DNA from: Protonemura montana
Lineage: Eukaryota > Arthropoda > Insecta > Plecoptera > Nemouridae
Length of the DNA stretch: 64,000 bases
Reading direction: 5' to 3'
NCBI GenBank assembly: GCA_947568835.1
Contig: OX387607.1
Coordinates: 18,875,277-18,939,276 of the forward strand
Shown: positions 55,601-64,000 of the stretch, one piece after another
How the letters are laid out: each line of letters begins with the position of its first letter
How positions within the stretch are numbered: position 1 is the first letter of the stretch
Position numbers and translations under genes: made by a program
The notes under the pieces: generated by a model
What the model saw: only the letters and a program-made list of their open reading frames with translations
Database searches by the model: none
Told to the model about the DNA's origin: nothing

Positions 55601-57161
55601 CGATATCTAGCACTCGGAATCTTTTTATTTCATGACCATCTACTTCTCCGGTTGGTTTAAAGAACTTGTCTGGAGGATAAAGAAGAAATGCGTACCGGTC
55701 GTTTTGAGCTAACACTGACCGTGAAAACATAAAAGAGTAATTTACCATGAAGTGAAAAAGAATGTTGAAATCGATAATTTCTGAAGACCTGAAGTATTCA
55801 ATCGAATTCGTTGCCGAAGAGAAGGCGTATGCTATTAACGGGTCTCCAGTGTAGTTTTTCAGGTTTAATATGAACGAAGCCATCAGATTGGTGCTGCGAC
55901 CGATTATGTTTTCCTGTCCTTTCGGCTCTACTGACGCTAATATCTTCCCAACATTCCCCAAAAGAGACGCGGCTGTTTCTTCCTGAAGCAAACCCGAGTC
56001 AAATTGCAACAAGTTGTATAAATATTTCGAAATAAAAGTGTCCAATGACGGCAAGCTTTCTTGGGCAAGTTCTTCGATCAACCCTTCATAACGTTTTAGC
56101 TGGACCAGGTCGGACACGTCATGGACATCGATAACTCCATCAATGAACTCAGAAGCTTGATAAACATCATCGACATAATCAAACACAATAAAAGTTTCAA
56201 ATTCCTGGAAGTTTCTCTTGTCGCAGTGGCAAATGATTCTATTTCTTTCGAATAATTCTTTATACACGAGGCAATCTTTATCTGTCCAGTTGCCATCGAC
56301 TTCGCTCCAATACGCACAGCCATATTTCACAGTAAACTTGTTTGGCGAGGGAAATCTTTTCAAAGACAGTGAGTCGATTAAATTAGGATACGAACAGTGA
56401 ACTACAGTTTCTTTGTTGAAGTGATCGCTTCTAGGCACCCGAACCACATCAACTACGTTGAAGCCTCTCAGGGGATAGCCGACAACAGGCAACGGTCTTA
56501 GCGGCGAAATGTTGTCGGAGTAAATAAGAAACAGAACACGGTCTTCTCCGTTGACGAAACAATGCGCAATTATTCTTAATGTGTTCGACTCGAATACACC
56601 TAGCTCTTTGAAGGTTGTGAAGTCGTTATTAAAATCAAACATGCCATAATCATCAAACTCATCGTCAATGGTGTACTGTACTAATGTTACGGATGGTAAT
56701 GATTTGACCACGAAAAGATCGACTGTGTCCAACCTGGAGGTTTTATCAAGATAATCAATGGTTACCTGAGCTACTGCGTTCACAGCTTCCGTTTCTGCTG
56801 CACTTACCGGAAACTGACTCGCTGGGATATGGGTGAGTGACTCGTAAACTGCACATAATGTATTTAGTACTTTATGACCTGTTTCCTGTCCAAGTAGCTG
56901 CTGTATTTCAGTCAAAGATTGTGAAAGTGCTGCTATTTTGTTTCGGGTGCGTTCATCTCCAGTTACCAAATGATGTTCTTGTTCCTGGGAGTTGGTATCC
57001 GACCTCTTCTCTCTTACGGTTTTGTTGGTGCTGATATAATCTTGAGTCACACTATCTTCTTCGAGACCTTCTACGGATGAAGACATATTAGCCGGAGGCA
57101 GTATAATATGTGCTTGTAGCAGAAACATGATCAAGATGCCCCTGTAAAACATCTTGATCAT
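52668..57161 (-). CDS. Adhesion-GPCR-like receptor 2 with four GPS-like modules; one in-frame TAG
   Basis: Plasma-membrane receptor by layout, paralogue of receptor 1, converging on it. Start at 57161 with a signal peptide (GILIMFLLQAHIILPPA). The frame runs 1497 codons to 52668 with one TAG (54332-54330, codon 944); the 12 codons after it and the next ATG stay in frame. Four GPS-like modules: Cys at about residues 282, 554, 818 (YGCAYWS, YGCAYWS, HECAYWS) and, after the TAG, 1134 (SCASWDD). Module ends read CHCDKR, CTCNMS, CNCSLS and CRCELI; the usual His-Leu-Ser/Thr cleavage site is absent. Seven TM helices at about 1185-1420 with MYRETHLIYA, KLTHLVFYLVP and FFLFGIPTVFEMFND. If the TAG is read, a secreted 943-residue ectodomain results. 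A possible 5'UTR acceptor (TTTCTTGTCAG) lies about 43 nt before the ATG. Intronless otherwise. Confidence 0.82.
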
Positions 57162-58112
57162 GCTTTATGCCGCTGTCACTTGTTTTAGCGTATAGGGAAC
57201 ACTGACAAGAAACGGACTCAGCACTTGAAGGAAACTTTTTTAATTGATATTCCTTATCTTTAAAATAATTGCTTTCATGTGAGGCGGGCGTGTGTCACTT
57301 ATATCGCCAGACAATAGTTTTTTTTTTTGAAAGAAACATTTGCATGTGAATTTACGCCTGGAATCATTTATGCCAATGAAATGATTCTTATAAACAAATC
57401 ATATTTTAAATTATATTATTCTTAAAACATTATACAAAAAACCAAATACCAAATCGGACTTTTTATCCTCTCTCATTAAGACACGAGGTTAAAAAATTAA
57501 TTTTGTAATAAAATTCGATACACACCGACTGGCGGTAATAATTTATTAATAAAAAACTTCTTCCAGTTCCTACTAAATTGCTGAAAACATATTTTCTAGA
57601 TTGTTTGCCTGTTATTTTAAGCGAAATTATAAAGCATTCCAACCTACCAAAAAAGACAGTTTGCCTATAGAACCTTATCTCTTTGAAAACACCAGCAATA
57701 TTCAGGGTTATGTGGCCGAGTTATTATAACGATAACATTTTTCAACACTTAACAACCCTCGAGCACGTCAGCACTGCACATAATTATACAGCCTAATTAG
57801 CGTACTTGATTTACTCCAACAGGCCTCAAATACAACTGTCAAAATAATAACAAGCTTTTTAGCAATCCAGGAAAAAAACTCTGGGTAGATATTGAAAAAA
57901 TGACTGTCGGGTGTTTTATATTATACTTTTATATAGCTATGCATCCACAGATAAAGTGACTTTACTTACATAAATTCTTCAGTCACGGTTCTGTCTCATT
58001 CTGAATGCGTGGTCCAATCCATAACTCACAACGTTGGTCCAAGCAATCGAATCTCTCTACTTGAATCATCAAGCTGAAGCCAGTCTTCCGGCGCATTTAA
58101 TTAGGTACTCAC
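57162..58112. other. Upstream region of receptor 2
   Basis: No gene recognised. It may hold the 5'UTR intron of receptor 2 if the exon at 58113-58228 belongs to it. Confidence 0.35.
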
Positions 58113-58228
58113 CGAGAGAAGTGTCGTACGCACAGATGTACTCGGAAGTGGTGTACTGACACGTGACCGCCATTTTGTCGACCCTTGACGAACCCCGCAT
58201 GGCGTCTCCAGAGTTCCACGGCATGATG
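58113..58228 (-). CDS. Candidate exon, function unknown
   Basis: 116 bp on the minus strand between a good acceptor (CATCTTCCCACTGCAG|C) and a strong donor (CTCTCG|GTGAGT). It is more GC-rich than its surroundings. One frame is open: MPWNSGDAMRGSSRVDKMAV, TCQYTTSEYICAYDTSL. The inner ATG has a strong Kozak-like context (CAAAATGGC). It could be the first exon of receptor 2; joined to the receptor acceptor, that frame would stop after a few codons, so it would be mostly leader. It could also belong to an unrelated gene. I do not recognise the peptide. Confidence 0.4.
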
Positions 58229-59527
58229 CTGCAGTGGGAAGATGTCCTGCAACAGTGCAAATTGGGGAGAAGAGGAGTTATATGATATGTAGCTTCTGAT
58301 GGGAGTGATAATGAAGATGATCCTTAATGTATTATGCATTTCGTATATAACCTGCCACCCTGATTATCTAATAGGCTTTTTGGAAAAATTAATGAATGCT
58401 GTCGTGTAGCCGTGACCTCTTAACAAACCGTTTAGAGCTACATTCAAAGCAGTAATTACCTCACAACGTACGACCTATGTTCGGTATCTACTTAATTCGC
58501 ATGTTCTGTCCTCGCATGTAAATAAATACGAAAGTAAAACATGTTACGGCTCGAATTGATAATGAATTTGAAATAAATGTGCCTATCAAAAAGTGGAGGA
58601 GAGACAAATTCTCTGAATTCTCTATAAGTCTGTAGATGGTGTTAAGGAAGGAAATAGAAACGCTTCCACTATTAAGAAGTTTTTTTTTTTATCTGTGAGA
58701 GCGATGGTGGCCGTCGAAAATCGAAATCCTGGATTAGCAAGCTTCTTCTAGCTTGACAGTTCCAATGGTTCCATGGAATTCCCATTCCAGCACTTCTAAT
58801 AATTTGTTGAATAATGAAGACTCCGGTTGTGTCGAGTAACTTAGCATTACAATGCGATAGACGATACGTGCTGTGCAATCAGAGGTACCTATCGCTAATC
58901 GGGCCTTGGACTTGAAGAAGGTAGATACTCATTGGTAATTAGGTCATTTCTCGTTATGTCTTTTTCCCACTTTTTGTCTTTTTCTGATAAACAAAGATAC
59001 TCATTTTTACAGGAGAATATGCCAGTTAATTTAAGTGGCGAATGTTCCCATATCTTATACTGAAAACAACAGTTTCGGTAAAGTCAGGTCTGCTGGTATC
59101 CTTCTGAATGATAATTTATATGGTCAATGCATTGCTAAAGCTCGATGGATCACGGAGCGTTTAACAACATAATCTTATATTAATTATCTAATAACAACAA
59201 GCAACTAGTCGGGCTAACTCTACTTGCACACATTCTTAACCCATTAAGGTCCTCATGATCATAGCCAATTACAATTGATATACACCGGGTTTATCTTTTA
59301 GGCTAAACTAGGCCCGGACCGACTACACTGAAATGAAGTCATCACCAAATAACATCAATGTATTACTCGTCTATATCTTCAATATCTCAATATCTCATTT
59401 GGACTTGACCTGAACATTCTTGGAAACATCTGGCAGGATGGGATGACCTAATTCCATTGATTCTATTCGATTCCAAAACGTTTGGTTTGTGTTGGATACA
59501 TTTTCGAAGTTTAAACAACGGTCCGGT
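58229..59527. other. No gene recognised
   Basis: Unique AT-rich sequence; nothing supported. Confidence 0.35.
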
Positions 59528-59548
59528 GGGGGGGGGGGGGGGGGGGGG
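59528..59548 (+). repeat. Poly-G run (21 G)
   Basis: Uninterrupted run of about 21 G after GTCCGGT. Likely to form a G-quadruplex; exact length may be an assembly estimate. Confidence 0.85.
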
Positions 59549-60069
59549 TCAATGCTCTAAAGAATTAAAATAATATTTTCAACCGAATGCGGATTGTATT
59601 GGAAATTGCTCATTGAAGAACCCCTTTTTATAAGCTAATAAACTTTTATTACTGAAAGCAATATTCTAAAATATCCTCAGACAACTTTATCCTCAGGAAA
59701 ACAACTTTACCCTCGTTGTCGTGCGCATACTCACCACAACATTCACCCTCGGCTCTGGACCACTTCAATAAACTTTACCCTTGTTTCTTAAAGAGCTAGA
59801 GATGAACAATTATTATTATTATTGTGGGATTTTACGGCACTTCAGCAACTGGGCTATTTGTGCCGAATACATGGTGAGGGGTTAAGATATTTCAAGATAG
59901 ACATGAAGTCTTTCTAAGTCAATGTGTTAAAATAAAATTCGTTCTTGTGGTGGACACTGACATGGACGCACGAAAGACTCACATGGACTCACGTGTGTCG
60001 TAAGTTTTTAAGTTTTTGGTTTGCCCGATCGGCTTCCGGAAGGGAAGAATGTTGCCTAGGTCGAGAGAG
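59549..60069. other. No gene recognised
   Basis: Contains a short (ATT)n run near 59810. Otherwise nothing supported. Confidence 0.35.
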
Positions 60070-61125
60070 TTACTGAGAATCTATTGGTGTCTTTGCCCGA
60101 GGCGTTGGCTCGCGTAGTTTCCTTGATGTCCATCCACAATCTTTCCTAATTTTCACTAAAATTAAGTGACGGAAAGCGAATTGTCGATGTGAAAGACAAG
60201 GACCGTCCGAGAGCCAGTCGGGGTAAAAACATTCAACCTCGTGAGTCTCTGCGTCCAGTATCCTTTCCATCAGTCGTGGTTCATGAAATTTTCGTTGCGT
60301 CACATTAACGTAGGTTTGAAGTGCAAGTCTTGAAACGTCAGTCATCATGTCAGTCGGGGGGCATAATCCACCCAAGTCGTCTTTGTCTTTGTAAAATAGA
60401 ATTTAGAATTTTAGAATAAATTCCAGATCTTGATTTGGTTGGATCATGTTGATTTGGCATTGATCACATTTTAACTTTTTGATGCAAATCCTTGCGACAT
60501 AGCCAGAAAAATACCTAATTGCATTTGCCTCGAGAGACGCGGCAGGATCAGATTCAATGACTGGCAAGTCAACAGAGCTGTAATTTTTGTCAAAAACTGA
60601 CTGATGGGCCAAGTAATCCTCCTCACTTAACTCGGTCTCGTCTATCAACTCGTCAGTCTCTAGCCGAGATACCCGAGAGCTATTGGACAGCCAGTTTCAC
60701 AGACATTCTGTTAAATTTAATACGTGCAATGTGTCGAGTGCCTTAACATTGCCCCTAGCCAAGTTTGATCCCTGGTCTATGACATAAACATCTCGCACAT
60801 CGCGCCAAGACACTTGCTGGACAACACCGTCTAGCGCGACTAAGAAATCTTTGCTGATCAAATTGTTTCTGATGCTTTTGAACAAATGTGGCACGTCGTA
60901 AAGAGCATATATTTTACGACCAATTGGGTGTTTGAAAAATTGTTCGCCAGGCTCCAGATTCAACTTGTTCATTAGAGATTGGTTGTTCGGCCCCTGGTCA
61001 CATGTGCAAGCACGAACGACCGCACCCGCTTCAAATAGGGCTATGATATTTTGTTTCACTAATTTCAACATATCATCCCCAGACACATTTGTGCCAGCCA
61101 CATAAAATGCCTAAAGCATCTTGTA
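60070..61125 (-). pseudogene. P-element (THAP9-like) transposase fragment, frameshifted
   Basis: Minus strand frame 1 (61101-60697) reads VVRACTCDQGPNNQSLMNKL, YALYDVPHLFKSIRNNLISK and VSWRDVRDVYVID, the RNase-H-like core and GTP-binding insert region of P-type transposases (CDQG..NN, D-x-PHLFK-x-IRNNL). Frame 2 (60648-60403) reads IRYFSGYVARICIKKLKCDQ C, the C-terminal YVAG-like motif and Cys pair. Frame 3 (60375-60070) continues the tail. The THAP domain and first catalytic part are missing and there are stops between frames. It is a fossil. Confidence 0.85.
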
Positions 61126-61439
61126 ACCAAGATTAAGGCCTTAACAAATCGCATATTCAGTTAACAGAATTCATCAAATGTTGGGAATAAGATTGACTCC
61201 ACAAATAAGTAAATATATCTGTTTTATGAATAATATGTGTGGAGTAAGTTTTGACGCATTGTGAGTAAAGGTCGCTTTTACCGAAACCACTCTCAGCTAG
61301 TATTTGAAAACGCAGGTAAAACGGGGGCCTTATATTTCGCTAGCCTGCTAAGCAAAAAGATTACAATTGTTTGTGATTCTGAGTTTCTAAAAATAGTAAA
61401 CCTTTCGAGCCCACCAGATGTACCTGGCTCGACCCAAAG
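61126..61439. other. No gene supported
   Basis: A 126-codon plus frame (61261-61641) partly overlaps the LINE remnant in another frame. No motif. Confidence 0.3.
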
Positions 61440-61860
61440 AATTTATTTCTTAGTTAGCCTCAGGCACGTCGATAAAGTAGTCAAAAAGTTACTAGCAATC
61501 ACCGTTTGGCGCTACCGTCGAATACTACGCCCTAGCGTCATACCAGAACACCAGCCTCAATCGGGCAGAAACTCGCCCTATCCTTATACAGCTCTACCCT
61601 ACCGTATTATTTTCTCTAAGCCTCTGCACAACAATTTATAACCATCTCCCAACATCCATCACTAATTTGCCAACCCGTACCATCTTTAACACTACTCTCA
61701 AAGCTTTCTTAATCCAAAATCCGTACTATTCAATAGAAGAATATTTAAATACAATTAAAAGTTAAATATGGAACTAAATTGATGATATAAGTTCCTTAAC
61801 AATTAGGCTCACACAAATACTCTGTAATTGTACGTAGCATTAAATAAATAAATAAACCCG
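61440..61860 (+). mobile_element. LINE 3'-end remnant, same family as 39.3-40.8 kb
   Basis: The frame near 61640-61765 reads NHLPTSITNLPTRTIFNTTL, KAFLIQNPYYSIEEYLNT before TAA; the intact-like copy at 40.4-40.5 kb has NHLPTFITDSPTRPIFDAKL, KAFLAQKPYYSLEEYFNK. Upstream sequence is too mutated to read. A (AAATAAAT) tail is at 61840-61857. Confidence 0.75.
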
Positions 61861-61999
61861 ATCGAACATGTGACGACGTGTCAATAAAATAATAAAGTCA
61901 TGTTTATTTATTTACACATATTTTATGTTCATTTACTGGTTGTATCAAATTAGACATTCACTGTTCATACAGTTTGAAACTGAAAATGCAAAATATATA

Positions 62000-62095
62000 C
62001 GTGCTCTGCGATACGAACCGGGCATCACGTTATTTGCGAAGCATCTGAGCTACCTGGCTTCGTACGCTATCCACTAGACTACCCGTCATCCGTGA
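62000..62095 (-). repeat. tRNA-like SINE head
   Basis: Minus strand: GTAGTCTAGTGGATAGCG (A-box-like) and GCCCGGTTCGTATCGCAG (B-box-like) about 60 nt apart. The arms do not form a full cloverleaf; a second A-box-like TAGCTCAGATG lies between. Not a tRNA gene. Confidence 0.55.
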
Positions 62096-62390
62096 ACTGC
62101 CAACGGAAATAATTGATCAAATACTAGCATGAACCTAAGCTATCACTGAATACTGGCCACTGGCTACTGAGGGTGAATGCATCCCTTATAAAAGTGTATT
62201 AATTTATTACACGCTACATATATATTTCCAATTTTGGCTTCATCCAACTTTCAAAAAGCTCCAATAAATTGATATTAAATGTTAAATACTCGAGTTGAGG
62301 AATTCCACGCAGCGAGCATGCGCAGTCAGGACTTGTGGCGAAGAACAACGACAAGAACAAAATGTTGAAATGTTACGATTTGGTATTTTT

Positions 62391-62434
62391 CGGAGCTATA
62401 GCTCCGAGCTATATAGCCAATATATATATTGGCT
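62391..62434. repeat. Three adjoining perfect palindromes
   Basis: CGGAGCTATAGCTCCG (62391-62406), GCTATATAGC (62408-62417) and AGCCAATATATATATTGGCT (62415-62434). They could extrude as cruciforms or form RNA hairpins. No gene next to them. Confidence 0.7.
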
Positions 62435-62879
62435 TTTAAACGGGGAAATACGATAGTTAGGCGAATGTCACCGTCTACATCTTTCGATTGGTTTTTTCCA
62501 AAAAATCGATTGGAAGAGGTTTCAAAGCTCTCCGACATACAGAAGCTATAGTTTTAAGATCGTGCTGTGACGTCACGAAGTTCGTTTTTGTAATCCTAAG
62601 AGAGTCCATACAGCCGTTAATGAAGACGTCTGAGTGATGGCCATCACTTAGAATACAAGTGAAAACACATCACACATAGAGGCCGTGATCAATGAAGTCC
62701 AGATACGAGCCAGTCACGAAAGTGCGAATCACACGACATTACACATCGCCGAATTACAGCCGTGCGTGAAAGAGCCAAACGAGAATATTTCACAGTTGGT
62801 AAAATCTTTAGCGGCAGAACAGAAAACTGACGAACAATTGAAAGTTATTTAAAGCAAACGAATTCAGATTCGACGGCGA

Positions 62880-63726
62880 CAGAGCAGAAGTTGAAAAGTG
62901 AAAACATCGTTCACGAAAACACGCTGTTTCATCGCGTGAGATACAAGCTTGTATGGAAAGCATGTGTTCCCCATTCACTGATAAATCAATTAGTGATTAA
63001 CTATCATGAGGCGTATGGATATTGCGGGGCATACAAAATATTTTGCAAAATGCGAGAGTATTTTCACTGGCAAAGAATGCGACGACATGTCGTTAAAATA
63101 GTAAGATCGTGTGAAATTGGCCAGAAAGCCAAAATTCTTACCCACACACTAGCTGGAGAAATGTCATCCCTATTAGGTACCTGACCGACCAAATCAGCTC
63201 GCGGCAACAGACCTTTTCGGCCCGTCTCGAAGGTCTCGAGGAGGATTGATTTTAGGCGTGTTTTCCAAACATGTGAAACTTAATGCATTGAAGAAGGCAA
63301 CGACGCAGGCGATTTTTAACCGTCTTGACAGGGACTACCTGGTCAACGTAGGTAGGCGCGAGAAGCTGTTGTGTGACAACGGAAACCAATTTTGTTCGCG
63401 TCAGTGGTCTACCGCCTTAGTGAAAGAAAACATTCAGGTAGTCCACTCGTTGGTACGGCATCCTGCCAGTAATCCTAGTGAAAAAGTGATGAGTGAGCTA
63501 GGTAGGATGATTAGGAATCATGGATCAACGTGACCATGGAGAAACAACACAGAAGAATTAGCATTGTTTAGTTTGTTTAGCATTGTTTAGTCGTTTTAAG
63601 TAATTGCCCATGAGGGACTGTAAAATATATTCATTTTAATATTTAATTTATATTCTCTATTCGTCTGTTTTAGATTAAAGCATGCACACTGTTCATTTTC
63701 CCCCTGCTTTAAATCTGGCGGGGGTA
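62880..63726 (+). pseudogene. Gypsy-like LTR retrotransposon, integrase end with PPT, broken
   Basis: First frame (62891-63184): VINYHEAYGYCGAYKIFCKM, REYFHWQRMRRHVVKIVRSC, EIGQKAK, an H2C2 integrase zinc finger in which the second His and the last Cys are changed. Second frame (63246-63533): KLLCDNGNQFCSRQW, VHSLVRHPASNPSEKV, the central Asp and Glu of the DDE core. A stop and frame change lie between the two. A purine-rich tract (GGCGGGGGTA) ends at the LTR. Gag, protease and RT are not in the window on this side. Non-functional. Confidence 0.8.
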
Positions 63727-63950
63727 TGTAACGTTCCCGTCACTTTGTGCGGTTAGTAACCTGTCCCTCCACCAGGGCAGGTAGGTAGGGACAGAGACGA
63801 TCCCAAAGGGCTGCGACCCCAAGGAGAGGCAGTTGACTTCGGTCCTCCGAATGTATCACCGGTCCGCTGGATTAACATCTCTTTGAATGAATCATTGTTT
63901 TCATCCTATCTTTTGGCTTCGTTCTTTATTGTGATAAGCGAAACCTTACA
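63727..63950 (+). mobile_element. 3' LTR of the gypsy-like element (224 bp, TG...CA)
   Basis: Begins TGTAACGTTCCCGTCACTTT directly after the PPT and ends AACCTTACA. Matches the solo LTR at 311-510. Contains CTATCTTTTGGCTTCGTTCT near its 3' end. The 5' LTR is not seen, so a TSD cannot be checked. Confidence 0.85.
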
Positions 63951-64000
63951 CCCTCAATCCTGTTCCCACATCCACACTCTTATTTTTTGGGGAGCTCTGT

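Overview
This is a eukaryotic nuclear window, most likely from an arthropod. A block of about 240 bp of (TTAGG)n repeats, the usual arthropod telomere unit, is present. Genes are split by GT-AG introns, and fossils of LINE, hAT, P, Harbinger and gypsy elements are everywhere. I cannot name the species. Protein-coding sequence is a small part of the window; tandem repeats and transposon remains make up much of the rest.

Region 1 (1-17.6 kb) holds two tandem paralogues on the minus strand for CRAL-TRIO (alpha-tocopherol-transfer-protein-like) lipid carriers. Gene B (17491-12269) is complete, with six exons coding 310 residues. Gene A (8721 to beyond position 1) shows five of its six exons. Exon sizes and phases match between the two. 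Their introns are filled with satellites: a 41-bp repeat in intron 2 of both genes, 16-bp repeats in A introns 1 and 4, a 5S-rRNA-derived 92-bp repeat in B intron 3, TTAGG repeats in B intron 1, and tRNA-derived 52-bp arrays in A introns 3 and 4. Several arrays start at, or within a few bases of, the splice donor. A 35-nt block is identical upstream of both genes.

Region 2 (17.6-34.3 kb) has two inverted arrays of a 73-bp repeat about 12 kb apart, broken LINE copies in opposite orientations, a small spliced SGNH-like gene (23.2-24.0 kb), two AAGATCTTG-rich arrays with inverted ends, and a broken THAP plus hAT-type (DUF4371-like) transposase.

Region 3 (34.4-57.2 kb) is framed by two convergent genes for very large adhesion-GPCR-like receptors (34.7-38.3 kb plus; 57.2-52.7 kb minus). 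Each has several GPS-like cysteine/tryptophan modules before a 7TM domain, and each main reading frame is intronless. Each reads cleanly except for a single in-frame stop: TGA in the third intracellular loop of the first, TAG before the last module of the second. Between them lie a dead LINE, 10-, 46- and 47-bp minisatellites, a 5S-derived SINE, a Harbinger fragment and a well-preserved non-autonomous hAT element with a perfect 8-bp target-site duplication.

Region 4 (57.2-64 kb) has one candidate exon, a P-type transposase fossil, a LINE 3' remnant, a tRNA-like repeat and the 3' end of a gypsy-like element with its LTR. A diverged solo copy of that LTR lies at the other end of the window.

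The most unusual points are the pol-III-gene-derived satellites inside introns, the satellite-at-splice-donor pattern, and the two multi-GPS receptors with single stops.
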